Origin: Planctomycetota bacterium
GTDB lineage: Bacteria > Planctomycetota > UBA8742 > UBA2392
Direction: 5' to 3'
Assembly: GCA_015075515.1 (NCBI GenBank)
Contig: JABTUE010000001.1
Span: forward strand, 496,001-560,000
Length of the DNA: 64,000 nt
Part shown: positions 26,946-35,909 of the stretch, in pieces
How the letters are laid out: the number at the start of each line of letters is the position of its first letter
Numbering within the stretch: the stretch's first letter is position 1
The notes under the pieces: generated by a model
The model's database searches: none
Told to the model about the DNA's origin: nothing
The model's input: the letters and a program-made list of their open reading frames with translations, nothing else
Position numbers and translations under genes: made by a program

Positions 26946-27743
26946 TTACCAGGCCGGGCCCTGCATTGGATCCCAAAAGAAGGTGCGCAGGTTGCTGAAC
27001 TGGAAACTCAGGCCAAAGGTGAACCCGTGGGTGGCAAAGCGCGAGCCGTCGGCGTTCATCCAGCGCCAGCCGGCGCTGACAAACAGGTGCCGGAACACCT
27101 GCACCTGGGCGCGAGCAAAAAAGTCGTTGACCCCGGTGCCGTCAAAGAACTGGGCCCGGCTCAGGCCGGCCTCCAGTTCCAGCGGCCAGACCGGGTAAAT
27201 GCTCAGGCTGGTACGAAAGCTGACCCCGCCGCGCGACAGGCCGGGGGTTTCGTCAAAACCGGCCAGCCCAAGGCCGAAGTCGGCATAGCCCAGGTGCGGG
27301 ATCGGAATCGTCACGCCCAGGTGGCCGCGAGCGTCGGTGACGTGGGCCCAGTCTTCCACGCGACCGGCATCCAGATAGTCGTGGTGGCGCATGCGGGCCA
27401 GTTGGGTGTAGCCGACATCGGCAAAGAACAGACCAAAGCGCGCCCGGGCCTGCATGGCCGCGCCGCGAAAGTGGTTGCCGGTCAGCCACATGTCGGCGGC
27501 AAAATCAAACCAGATGTCGCGGGCAATCAGGTCGTCGTCGCAGTCTATGCCGAAGGGGCCGTTGTAAAACGGGTACGGCGCGCGGTTGGCCCACAACCCC
27601 CAGGGCGGTTTGATGTCTTGGGCCGGGGCGGGCAGTTCCCCGGCGGCGCGTGTGCCGCGCCGCGGCAGATCAAACGCCTGGGCCGCCAGCGCGCCGGGGG
27701 CGGCCAGCAGCACCAACAGAAGCACGGTCAGTCGCGGGGCCAT
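26946..27743 (-). CDS. Probable outer-membrane beta-barrel protein, function unknown
   Basis: 265 residues with a Sec signal peptide (MAPRLTVLLLVLLAAPGALA, cleavage after ALA likely). The mature part alternates hydrophobic and polar residues and is rich in aromatic positions, ending with FSNLRTFFWDPMQGPAW. That pattern fits a small beta-barrel or surface protein, but no family was recognised. ATG 27743 is preferred over an upstream in-frame ATG (27815) because it gives a clean signal peptide. It lacks a clear ribosome site. A TATACT box just upstream could make the message nearly leaderless. It is divergent from the FAD/Fe-S gene and 73 nt upstream of pepA. Confidence 0.6.
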   Translation of the reverse strand: MAPRLTVLLLVLLAAPGALAAQAFDLPRRGTRAAGELPAPAQDIKPPWGLWANRAPYPFYNGPFGIDCDDDLIARDIWFDFAADMWLTGNHFRGAAMQARARFGLFFADVGYTQLARMRHHDYLDAGRVEDWAHVTDARGHLGVTIPIPHLGYADFGLGLAGFDETPGLSRGGVSFRTSLSIYPVWPLELEAGLSRAQFFDGTGVNDFFARAQVQVFRHLFVSAGWRWMNADGSRFATHGFTFGLSFQFSNLRTFFWDPMQGPAW

Positions 27744-27806
27744 GAAGGGCCGGAGTATAGAGGCACCCGGCGCTTTGCGCGGGGGAGATTTCGGGCGGCG
27801 GCAATC

Positions 27807-27812
27807 TAGAAT
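27807..27812 (+). promoter_or_regulatory. -10-like box just upstream of a GTG start
   Basis: TAGAAT matches the -10 consensus at 5 of 6 positions and lies 7 nt before the GTG at 27820. Transcription would start at or next to the start codon, which would give a leaderless mRNA. No Shine-Dalgarno is visible before that GTG. No good -35 is seen. Confidence 0.3.
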
Positions 27813-27819
27813 CATCGTT

Positions 27820-30800
27820 GTGAGCCCCGCCGCCTATTCCGCCAAACGATTTGACGTGGATTACGCGCGCCTGCGTCGCCAGCTCAAGGGTGCCGTGCGC
27901 GACGACCCGCTTTCACGCGCCCTGTATGCCTCCAGTGCCAGTGTGGTCGAGGTCTGGCCAAGCTGCGTGGTCGAGCCCGTGGATGCCGGCGACGTTGAAA
28001 AGACGCTGGCTTTTGCCCGCGAACACCGCGTGCCTGTCACCTGCCGCGGCGCCGGCAGCGGCGTGGCCGGCCAGTCGCTGGGGCCGGGCATCATTCTCGA
28101 TTTCTCGGTGCACCAGGCCAAGATTCTGGAAGTTCACCCGGTGGGCCAGTTTGCCCGCGTGCAGCCAGGCGTGGTCAAGGACGATTTCGATGCCGAACTG
28201 GGCGCCTTTGGCATGTTCTGGCCGCCCGACCCGAGTTCCAGCCCCTGGTGCACCGTGGGCGCGATGGTCAGCAACAACAGCGGCGGGGCAAAGTCCATAC
28301 GCTGGGGCACGGCCAAAGACTACCTGCAGGAACTGGACGTGCTGCTGATCTCGGGCGAGCGCTGCAAGCTGCGTCCGCTGGATGTCAGCGCCGAGGGCAA
28401 AATCGCCTTTCCCGCCGACGCCACGGCCGCCGAGATCCGCCTGGCCGAGGGCGCGCTCAGAATCGCGCGCGAACACGCCAAACTGATTGCCCAACAACGG
28501 CCCGAAGCCACACGTTCAAGCTCGGGCTACAACCTGTTTGAACTGCTGCACCAGCCAATTACCGCCGACGTGCAGGCCTTCTACCCGCGCGTCGAGTTCG
28601 ACCCCAAGGTCGGCAACGGCAAGCCCGGCATACTCGACATGCCCCGTCTGTTTTCCGGCAGCGAGGGCACGCTGGGCGTGCTGCTGGAGGCCCGGCTGCG
28701 CGTGCTGAAACTGCCCAAGGCCCAGGCCGGCGTCAGCCTGTACTTTGACAGCAACGAAAAGATGGCCGAAGGCGTGGTCAAACTTTTGCCCACGCGGCCC
28801 ACCAAGCTGGAAGTACTGGACCGCAGTTTCATTGACGTGGCCGCGAAATCCGACCCGAAGCTGGGCGAGGGCATCCCCGCGCGCCTGCAAAGCCTGCTGA
28901 TCGTCGAATACTGGGCCGACACGCCCGAGCAGGCCCGGCAGGGCGTGCAGGCCGCCATGGACGCCTGTGCCAAAGGCGGCCCGGCCTTTGAGGGCCGGCC
29001 GGCCCTTGACGCCAAAGAACTCGACCGCGCCTGGACGGTGCGCAAGGTGGCCAGCCCGATTTTGTCACGGGTCAAGGGCGACCTGAAGCCCACGCGCTGG
29101 ATTGAGGATTGCGCCGTGCCGCCCTGGAAGCTGCCCGAGTTCATTTCGCGCTTCAAGGCAATCTGCGAAAAGCACGGCTTTGCCGCGGCGTTGTTCGGCC
29201 ACGGCGGCGAGGGCAACCTGCACGTCAACCCGTTTGCCAACGCCAAGGATGCCGGCCATCGCGAGCGTATGCGCCAGGCCGCCAGCGAAGTGTTTGCCAT
29301 GGTCAAGTCGCTCAAGGGCACAATCAGCGGTGAACACGGCGACGGCATCATGCGCAGCCCGTATCTCAAACAGATGTACGGCGATATCTACCCGCTGTTC
29401 GTGCAGGTGAAGGATCTGTTTGACTCCGGCCGGCTGCTCAACCCGCTGAGCAAGGTCGGCCCGGAAGCGCAAAGCCCGGAATCCGGGCCGGGTCGCTCTA
29501 TCACATCCTTTCTGCGCGTGGGCGAAGACTACACCCGCGTGCAGACCGGCACGGCGCTGGATTCGCCGGCCGTGGCCGAAGAGATCGAAAAGTGCCACGG
29601 CTGCGGCAAGTGCCGTCACTACTGCCCGCTGATGAAAGTGGGCAAGGACGAAAAGTTCTCCGCCCGCGCCAAGGCCAACCTGTTGCGCGGCGTGATCAGC
29701 GGCCGGCTGGATGCCAGCTATCTGCTGGATGCCGAGTTCAAGGCCAACCTGGACCTGTGCATCGCCTGCGAGCAGTGCCTGGTGGAGTGCCCGACCCAGG
29801 TGGACATCCCCGGCATCGCGATTGCCTTTCGCGAACAGTACGTGGACCGCAAGGGCAAGGGCGGCTTGTTCAATGACATGCTTTCCAGGCCTGACCAGAT
29901 GGGCAAGGTGGGCACCAAGCTGGCCGGCGTGACCAACGTGCTGCTGAAGAACCGGTTCCTGCGCGGTGTGGCCCAGGCCGCCACGGGGCTGGACGAACGC
30001 CGCAAGCTGCCGGCGTACCGCAAGGCCGCGGGCATTGCCAAACTGAAACCCCTTAATGTCCCGGCGCAGGTGCGCGCCAGGCTGCCCGCCGAAGTGGTGG
30101 TTTTTCCCGGTTGCTTTGCCGAGTACTACGACCCTGACGGCGAAAAGGCCACGCTGGTGGCGATTCTGGACGCGCTGAGCATCACGGTGCACACACCCGA
30201 GCTGAACTGCTGCGGCATCAGCAAGATCACCCAGGGCGACCGCGCCGGGGCCAGGCAGGATATCGCCCAAAACATCGAAAAACTGATCAAGCCCGTGCGG
30301 CGCGGGGCAAAGATACTGTTCAGCGCCCCGTCGTGTCTGCTGGCAGCCAAACGCGAGTGGGAACACACCGTGGGCCCCGGCGAGGCCAATCTTGTCGCCG
30401 CCGCCTGTGTGGACGCGCACGCGCTGTTTGCGGAAACCTTCCGCGACCCGGACATGCTGGCGCAGTTGAGGCCGAACACGAAAAAGATCGCCTGGCATTC
30501 GCCCTGCCATTCCAGGGTGCTGGGCGTGGCCGACGCGGCGCGGGCACTGCTGGACCTGATTGACCAGAAGCGCACGATGGATCTCAACGCCGGCTGCTGC
30601 GGCCTGAGCGGCAGCTTCGGCCTGAAGACCGACAACTTCGACATGAGCATGAAGATCGGCCAGGGTCTGTTCAACCGCATCAACCGCGAGCAGCCTGACG
30701 TGGTGACCACAAGCTGCGGCATCTGCCAGACCCAGGTGCGCCAGGGTGTTCCCACGCGCGAAGACGGCGGCAAGGGCCCCGAGGTGTTGCACCCGCTGCG

Positions 30801-30825
30801 CCTGCTGTACGAAGCCCTGCGCTGA
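27820..30825 (+). CDS. FAD/Fe-S dehydrogenase, GlcD-GlcF/YdiJ-type fusion
   Basis: 1001 residues from GTG 27820 (the open frame extends upstream but over the divergent gene). Order of parts: an N-terminal FAD_binding_4 domain (VTCRGAGSGVAGQSLGPGII, then VGAMVSNNSGGAKSIRWG), FAD-oxidase C-terminal domain (LFGHGGEGNLHVNPFA, GEHGDGIMRSPYLKQMYG), two [4Fe-4S] motifs (CHGCGKCRHYC and CIACEQCLVEC), and two CCG heterodisulfide-type domains (ELNCCGISK and AGCCGLSGSFG). The architecture matches YdiJ-like D-2-hydroxyacid dehydrogenases such as E. coli D-2-hydroxyglutarate dehydrogenase. D-lactate or glycolate is also possible. Electrons probably go to the quinone pool or an ETF-like carrier. The peroxiredoxin gene follows 13 nt later. 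Confidence 0.9.
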   Translation: MSPAAYSAKRFDVDYARLRRQLKGAVRDDPLSRALYASSASVVEVWPSCVVEPVDAGDVEKTLAFAREHRVPVTCRGAGSGVAGQSLGPGIILDFSVHQAKILEVHPVGQFARVQPGVVKDDFDAELGAFGMFWPPDPSSSPWCTVGAMVSNNSGGAKSIRWGTAKDYLQELDVLLISGERCKLRPLDVSAEGKIAFPADATAAEIRLAEGALRIAREHAKLIAQQRPEATRSSSGYNLFELLHQPITADVQAFYPRVEFDPKVGNGKPGILDMPRLFSGSEGTLGVLLEARLRVLKLPKAQAGVSLYFDSNEKMAEGVVKLLPTRPTKLEVLDRSFIDVAAKSDPKLGEGIPARLQSLLIVEYWADTPEQARQGVQAAMDACAKGGPAFEGRPALDAKELDRAWTVRKVASPILSRVKGDLKPTRWIEDCAVPPWKLPEFISRFKAICEKHGFAAALFGHGGEGNLHVNPFANAKDAGHRERMRQAASEVFAMVKSLKGTISGEHGDGIMRSPYLKQMYGDIYPLFVQVKDLFDSGRLLNPLSKVGPEAQSPESGPGRSITSFLRVGEDYTRVQTGTALDSPAVAEEIEKCHGCGKCRHYCPLMKVGKDEKFSARAKANLLRGVISGRLDASYLLDAEFKANLDLCIACEQCLVECPTQVDIPGIAIAFREQYVDRKGKGGLFNDMLSRPDQMGKVGTKLAGVTNVLLKNRFLRGVAQAATGLDERRKLPAYRKAAGIAKLKPLNVPAQVRARLPAEVVVFPGCFAEYYDPDGEKATLVAILDALSITVHTPELNCCGISKITQGDRAGARQDIAQNIEKLIKPVRRGAKILFSAPSCLLAAKREWEHTVGPGEANLVAAACVDAHALFAETFRDPDMLAQLRPNTKKIAWHSPCHSRVLGVADAARALLDLIDQKRTMDLNAGCCGLSGSFGLKTDNFDMSMKIGQGLFNRINREQPDVVTTSCGICQTQVRQGVPTREDGGKGPEVLHPLRLLYEALR

Positions 30826-30838
30826 TCACGGAGCCGCC

Positions 30839-31306
30839 ATGTGGATACCCGGTTTTGGCCGCTACACGCCCCGCGAGGGCAACCGCGTGGGCGACAAGGC
30901 GCCCGACTTTACCCTGACCGACCACACCGGCTCCGCCGTGCGCCTGCACGACCAGATCGGGGATTTACCCGTGGTGCTGGTGTTTTACCCGCGCGCCAGT
31001 TCGCCAATCTGCACGCGCCAGATGTGCAGCCTGCGCGACGGCTGGGCCGAACTGGGCCGGCGCGCCCGGGTGTTCGGCCTGAGCTACGACGGCGTGGAGG
31101 CGCTGCGGCGCTTTCACGACCAGGACCGGCTGTCCATCACATTGCTGGCCGACCCCGATCGCATCGCGGCCAGGGCCTACGGCGTGAACGGCCTGTTTGC
31201 CGCCGCGCGCGTGACGTTCGTGATCGGAACCGACGGACGGATTGCCGCCGTGATCACCGACATTGACGCCGGCAACCACGCCGGCCAGATTCTCAAGACG
31301 CTGTAG
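30839..31306 (+). CDS. Peroxiredoxin, PrxQ/BCP-like
   Basis: 155 residues. The thioredoxin-fold peroxidase core is clear (VGDKAPDFTLTDHTGS, VLVFYPRASSPICTRQMC). Cys58 is the peroxidatic residue in the SPICT position and Cys63, five residues on, is where PrxQ enzymes carry the resolving Cys. They reduce H2O2 and organic peroxides with thioredoxin. ATG 30839 follows GGAG and lies 13 nt after the FAD/Fe-S dehydrogenase stop, so the two are probably one operon. Its 3' end overlaps the convergent aminotransferase gene by 14 nt. Confidence 0.9.
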   Translation: MWIPGFGRYTPREGNRVGDKAPDFTLTDHTGSAVRLHDQIGDLPVVLVFYPRASSPICTRQMCSLRDGWAELGRRARVFGLSYDGVEALRRFHDQDRLSITLLADPDRIAARAYGVNGLFAAARVTFVIGTDGRIAAVITDIDAGNHAGQILKTL

Positions 31307-32588
31307 GAGCGCCGGCCAGCACCCGCGCCATCGCCTCCAGCGCGAACTCCAGCTCCTCACGCGAAGCCACAATCGGCGGCGTGAAGCGCAGAATCCAGCG
31401 GTGCGTGTCCTTGAGGATCAGCCCGGCCTCGACCAGCTTTTCGGCCACGGCGTGCCCGTCAGGCCCGTCGCGGGTCAGTTCAATGCCGAACATCAGGCCC
31501 TTGCCGCGCAACTGGTGGATGCGCGGGGAATCCTTGGCGATCTGCCTGAGGCGCTCCATGACCCAGGGGCCCTTTTCGCGGGCCTGATCCACGAGTTTTT
31601 CTTGCTCGATCGCGGTAAGGGCCGCGACCGCAATCGCGCTGCTGATCGGGCAGCCGCCAAAGGTGCTGCCGTGGCTGCCGGGGCCCAGCAGATCCATCAG
31701 CCTGGCGTCGGCCAGTATGCCCCCCACCGGCGCGAACCCGCCGCTTACGCTCTTGCCAATGCACAGGATATCGGGCCGGGCGGGCTCGCCCTCGTGCATC
31801 CAGCAGAACAGCTCGCCGGTACGGGCCCAGCCGGTCTGGACTTCGTCGAGTATCACCAGCACGTTGTGCTTGCGGCCAAGTTCTTTCAACCCGCGCAGAT
31901 AACCCGGTTTGGGCACGTTCACGCCGCCTTCGCCCTGGATCGGCTCGACCAGAATCGCCGCCGTGTCGGGCGTGATCGCGGCTTCCATCGCCGCCAGGTC
32001 GTCATAGGCCACGCGCCTGAACCCGGCGGGCCAGGGGCCGAAGCCTTCCACGGCAGCCTTTTCGTCAGGGTCAAACATCTGGGTCACGGTCAGGGTGCGG
32101 CCGTGAAAGCAGTGGTCGGCGTACAGAATCTCGGGCGTTCCCCGCACACCCTTGACTTTGTGGGCCCAGCGCCGGGCCAGCTTGATGGCGGCCTCGGGGC
32201 CTTCGACGCCGCCGTTGGCGGGCAGAAAGCGATCAAAGCCGGTCATCTGGGTGACTTTCCGGCCGAACAACGCCAGCCACGGGTCGGGCAGAAAACGGCC
32301 CAGCACCGTGGGCGCGTTGCTGTCCAGAAACAGCTTCAGCGTTTCCTTTACCAGCACATGCCCGTGGCCCAGGTTGGCCGCGCTGTAGGCCGCCACACCG
32401 TCAAACAGGCGCCGGCCGCTGCGGGTCTGCAACCAGGGCCCCTGCGCGGCGACAATTGGATCCTGCAGCAGCAGCCCGTAGTTCCGGGCCACATGCTGGT
32501 TCAGCAGGGCAATTGCGTCGTCACCGCCAAGCTGGTTGGCGGCCTGTAACAGGTTGCGGGCTTCGCGGCGGGCAGCGGCGTGGTCCAT
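31293..32588 (-). CDS. Class III aminotransferase, ornithine/acetylornithine type
   Basis: 431-residue PLP enzyme of fold type I. The class III pattern is visible: ILVEPIQGEGGVNVPKPGYL, VILDEVQTGWARTG (cofactor-binding Asp) and CIGKSVSGGFAPVG with the Schiff-base Lys. RFLPANGGVEGPEAAIKLAR fits the substrate/PLP-phosphate loop, and HGSTFGGCPISSAIAVAAL is the conserved HGxTF(S/G)G(N/C)P region. Ornithine--oxo-acid transaminase is the closest remembered relative, but acetylornithine or other omega-amino acids cannot be excluded. It is monocistronic and shares a 182-nt divergent region with the zinc-ribbon gene. Confidence 0.85.
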   Translation of the reverse strand: MDHAAARREARNLLQAANQLGGDDAIALLNQHVARNYGLLLQDPIVAAQGPWLQTRSGRRLFDGVAAYSAANLGHGHVLVKETLKLFLDSNAPTVLGRFLPDPWLALFGRKVTQMTGFDRFLPANGGVEGPEAAIKLARRWAHKVKGVRGTPEILYADHCFHGRTLTVTQMFDPDEKAAVEGFGPWPAGFRRVAYDDLAAMEAAITPDTAAILVEPIQGEGGVNVPKPGYLRGLKELGRKHNVLVILDEVQTGWARTGELFCWMHEGEPARPDILCIGKSVSGGFAPVGGILADARLMDLLGPGSHGSTFGGCPISSAIAVAALTAIEQEKLVDQAREKGPWVMERLRQIAKDSPRIHQLRGKGLMFGIELTRDGPDGHAVAEKLVEAGLILKDTHRWILRFTPPIVASREELEFALEAMARVLAGAPTAS

Positions 32589-32714
32589 GACAGGTCTCCG
32601 CGCCCAAGACTAGCAACGGGCATTTCTGCCGTAACCCCGGGAAAGCGCGCCGTGCGGCATGCCCGGACAGTCGCAACCCGATATTCTGAAGCAGCTTCCA
32701 CAGTTTCCCGAACA

Positions 32715-32743
32715 TTTCCACGCGCTTTTCGTTCCTATATAGT
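32715..32743 (+). promoter_or_regulatory. Candidate sigma70 promoter of zinc-ribbon gene
   Basis: TTTCCA (32715-32720), a 17-nt spacer and TATAGT (32738-32743) make a good promoter in the most AT-rich part of this intergenic region. Transcription would start near 32750, about 20 nt before the ATG at 32771. Confidence 0.5.
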
Positions 32744-32770
32744 TACTCTGACTCCAACCGAGGCCTTCCC

Positions 32771-34243
32771 ATGAGCATTGTTTCCTGCGGCTCCTGCGGC
32801 ATGCAGTTCAACGCGGCCGGGTACCAGCCCGGCGTTCAGTTTCAGTGCACCCAATGCGGCGCCATGGTGACTGTCGGCGCGGCCGCGCCTGCGGGCCGGC
32901 CCGGCGCCAGGCGCGCCACCGGCATACAGAAACGCGGCCCGGCGGGCCCCGGCCCCCGCGCCGCGCGTGGCGGCCCGCCCGGGCCCCAGCAGGGACAGGA
33001 TGCCGGCTTTCAGCAGGCCTACGCGCCGCGCAAGAGCAACGCCGGCCTGTTTGTCGGTCTGGGTGTGGGCGTGGTTGTTATCGGCATCATCATTGCCGTG
33101 GTCGTGATCGCCAGCAAACCCAGCCCCAAGGAAAGCCAGAAGGCCGCGGCCGACAAAGCCTTTGAGGAAACCAAACAGTCCATCGCCAAGCGCGACGCCG
33201 AAACCCAGGCCAAAAACGACGCCATCAAGCGCACCCTCAACGCCGCCATGGACCGCGGCCCGTCCATCGAGGCCGCACTGCGCGGCGGCGACAAAACCGC
33301 GCTGGAGGGCATGTTTGACTGGGTCACCTACGCCGCGTACCTGAGTGACCTGGCATCTAAGGACACCGCGTTTCTGGCCTCGGGACCGCTGTTTTCCACC
33401 GGCGACTGGGAGAAAACCCCTGAGGGCAAGATGACCGGCAAGTGGCAGGGCCGGGCCGTGCACGGGCCGGAATCTCTCAAGGCTGCGGTAATGGGCTACA
33501 TTGAGGAGTTCCTGTTCGGCGCGCCCGAAATCAAGTTCGACAAGCCGCGCTCGGAGACTCTGGAAGGCGGCTTTGCCAAGCTGGTAATCAACGGCCGCGA
33601 ATACATGGGCAAGAAAGTGTTCATTGACATCAAGGGCGGCGGCAAGATCAAGGAGTTCTGGGTCGGCGCCGTCGAGGGCGACGACGCGGTCAAGATCATC
33701 AACTTCCGCGATCCTTCGGCCCTCACGGCCCTGCAGCAGAAAGCCGGCAAGGCCAACCGCGCCGCCACCACCGACGACCGCAGCCACATGCGCGAGGACG
33801 ACCGCAGCCACCTGCGCGAAGACGACCGGCCCAAACCCGGCGAAAAGGACGAGCCGGGCGAAACCCCCGAGGTCGAGCTGCCGCCGCTGGCCAAGACCGG
33901 CGCACGCGTTGTAGACGCCGCCGTCACCAACGTCATCAACCAGCTCAAGGACGGCAACAGCCTGAAAGAAGCGCAGAAGCGTACCCTGATCAACGCCAAG
34001 GCCGAAGAACGCAAGGCCGCGATGGGCGCGCTGGTGGACGCGCTGATTGACGCGCACCAGGGCGGCAAGCGCCGCGAAAAAGCCACGATCTCGGCGGCCA
34101 TGTTCGAGGTCTGGGCCAACTTCGCCCGCAACGAGGGCTTCAGCAAAGCCGACATGGTCTATGACTTTGAAGGCCGCACCCAGAGCGCCGAAGACGACGT
34201 GATCCGCCGCTGGATTCTGGTCTATAACAAATACAAGCCGTAA
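32771..34243 (+). CDS. Zinc-ribbon single-pass membrane protein, unknown function
   Basis: 490 residues. An N-terminal zinc ribbon (CGSCG ... CTQCG, Cys pairs about 18 residues apart) is followed by a Gly/Pro/Arg-rich linker, one TM helix at about 95-120 (LFVGLGVGVVVIGIIIAVVV) and a long charged domain. That domain has an Asp/Arg stretch with three short DDRSHMRE-like repeats near residues 335-357 and a helical C-terminus. Zinc-ribbon plus TM proteins of this layout are frequent in Planctomycetota and Myxococcota and mostly uncharacterised. ATG 32771 has GAGG 7 nt upstream. A strong terminator follows. Confidence 0.75.
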   Translation: MSIVSCGSCGMQFNAAGYQPGVQFQCTQCGAMVTVGAAAPAGRPGARRATGIQKRGPAGPGPRAARGGPPGPQQGQDAGFQQAYAPRKSNAGLFVGLGVGVVVIGIIIAVVVIASKPSPKESQKAAADKAFEETKQSIAKRDAETQAKNDAIKRTLNAAMDRGPSIEAALRGGDKTALEGMFDWVTYAAYLSDLASKDTAFLASGPLFSTGDWEKTPEGKMTGKWQGRAVHGPESLKAAVMGYIEEFLFGAPEIKFDKPRSETLEGGFAKLVINGREYMGKKVFIDIKGGGKIKEFWVGAVEGDDAVKIINFRDPSALTALQQKAGKANRAATTDDRSHMREDDRSHLREDDRPKPGEKDEPGETPEVELPPLAKTGARVVDAAVTNVINQLKDGNSLKEAQKRTLINAKAEERKAAMGALVDALIDAHQGGKRREKATISAAMFEVWANFARNEGFSKADMVYDFEGRTQSAEDDVIRRWILVYNKYKP

Positions 34244-34258
34244 CCCGGTTTTCCGCCG

Positions 34259-34289
34259 ACGGCGCGGCCTTGCGGCCGCGCCGTTTTTG
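34259..34289 (+). terminator. Rho-independent terminator
   Basis: A perfect 11-bp stem (arms 34259-34269 and 34274-34284, tetraloop TTGC) runs straight into TTTTTG. It ends the zinc-ribbon gene and lies only 15 nt before the ATG of the next gene. Confidence 0.85.
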
Positions 34290-34304
34290 TTGGAAACCCC
34301 CTGC

Positions 34305-35903
34305 ATGGCCACGCTGCGGCTTTACAACCTGGCAGTGTCCCTGGACGACGACTTTGCCCGCGGACTGGCGCGCGAGGCCGAACGCCGTGTCGGCGCAAAA
34401 CCGGCGGCGGTGCGGCTGGTCAAGCGCGGGGTGGACGCGCGCGGGCGTGTGCCGTATTTCAACTGCACGGCCGACGTGGAACTGCCGTCGGACGCCGACG
34501 CCGGGGCACTGGCACGCCGGATCGGCACCAACGCCGCGATTCCCGAGGCCGCGCCGCCGCTGACGGCCGAACCCGGCCGCGAACCCCTGCGCGGGCCGGT
34601 GGTCGTGGTGGGCAGCGGCCCGGCGGGCACGTTCGCGGCCTGGGTGCTGGCGCTGAACGGTTACAGACCGCTGGTGTTCGAGCGCGGAAAGCCCGCGCCC
34701 GAGCGCTTGCGCCAGATCGGTCGCTTCAACGCGCGGGTGGTCGGGCTTGACCCTGAAAACAACACCTTGTTCGGCGAGGGCGGCGCCGGCAGCTTCAGCG
34801 ACGGCAAACTGTACACAAGCAACCGCGACCCGCTGATCCCGCGCGTGCTGGAGTTCTTCGTGCAGTGCGGCGCGCCACCCGAGGTCATGACCGACGCCGC
34901 GCCGCATGTGGGAACCGACATTCTTTCGCGCGTGGTGGTGCGCATGCGCGAAACGATCACGAACCTGGGCGGCGCCTATCGCTTTGACGCCAGGCTGTCC
35001 GACCTGCGCGTGGAAAACGGCACAGTCACGGCCGTAACACTGAACAGCCGCGAGATCATCGAAACCGGCACCGTGATCCTTGCCCCCGGTCATTCGGCCC
35101 GCGACACCTACGAAATGCTGCTGGCGCGCGGCGTAGCGACCGAACCCAAGCCCTTTCAACTGGGCGTGCGGATTGAACACCCGCAGGGCTTCATTGACCG
35201 CGCGCAACTGGGCCGGTTTGCCCGCGACCGCCGTCTGGTTCCCGCCAGCTACGATCTGGCCTGCCGCGTGCCCGGCGCGCCCGAACTGTACAGTTTCTGC
35301 ATGTGCCCCGGCGGCATCACCCTGGCCAGCATCAGCGAACCCGGCCATCTGTGCACCAACGGCATGAGCTTCAGCCCCCAGGCCAGCGGTTTTGCCAACA
35401 GCGCACTGGTGACCACCTTTTACCCCGGCGACTTCGGCACCGGCCCGTTGGACGGCGTGAACTTCCAGCGCCGCTTTGAGTCTGCGGCCTTTGCCGCCGG
35501 CGGCGGCGACTACACCTGTCCGGCCCAGCCGGTGACGCATTACCTGCGCGGCCTGAACTCGCCGCGCAACATGCGCAGTACCTATGCCCGCGGGCGCAGG
35601 TACACGCCACTGGCCGAGCTGTTGCCCGAAAAACTCAACCGCGCGCTGTTTGCCGGTTTGCCCCAGTTTGACCGCCGTATCCGGGGTTTTGTCAGTGACA
35701 GCGGCATTTTGCACGCCGTGGAAAGCCGCGCCTCCAGCCCGGTGCGCCTGGGCCGCGACCCGCAAACACGCCAGAGCACCAGCGTGCGAGGCCTGTACCC
35801 CTGCGGCGAGGGCGCGGGTTTTGCCGGCGGCATTGTCAGTGCCGCGCTGGACGGCATGCGCGGCGCGCTGGCGCTGATTGCGCGCCATGCCCGCCCGGCC
35901 TGA
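34305..35903 (+). CDS. FAD-dependent dehydrogenase, COG2509 family
   Basis: 532 residues. A small N-terminal domain (1 to about 95, LRLYNLAVSLDDDFARGLAR) precedes a Rossmann dinucleotide site VVVVGSGPAGTFAAWVLALN. GEGGAGSFSDGKLYTSN and the C-terminal LYPCGEGAGFAGGIVSAALD are typical of the uncharacterised COG2509/YtfP-like flavoprotein family, whose substrate is unknown. FAD binding is well supported and the reaction is not. ATG 34305 lacks a strong ribosome site and sits right behind a terminator, so its promoter must overlap the terminator or it depends on read-through. The convergent rdgB gene ends 6 nt away. Confidence 0.85.
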   Translation: MATLRLYNLAVSLDDDFARGLAREAERRVGAKPAAVRLVKRGVDARGRVPYFNCTADVELPSDADAGALARRIGTNAAIPEAAPPLTAEPGREPLRGPVVVVGSGPAGTFAAWVLALNGYRPLVFERGKPAPERLRQIGRFNARVVGLDPENNTLFGEGGAGSFSDGKLYTSNRDPLIPRVLEFFVQCGAPPEVMTDAAPHVGTDILSRVVVRMRETITNLGGAYRFDARLSDLRVENGTVTAVTLNSREIIETGTVILAPGHSARDTYEMLLARGVATEPKPFQLGVRIEHPQGFIDRAQLGRFARDRRLVPASYDLACRVPGAPELYSFCMCPGGITLASISEPGHLCTNGMSFSPQASGFANSALVTTFYPGDFGTGPLDGVNFQRRFESAAFAAGGGDYTCPAQPVTHYLRGLNSPRNMRSTYARGRRYTPLAELLPEKLNRALFAGLPQFDRRIRGFVSDSGILHAVESRASSPVRLGRDPQTRQSTSVRGLYPCGEGAGFAGGIVSAALDGMRGALALIARHARPA

Positions 35904-35909
35904 CGGGGC

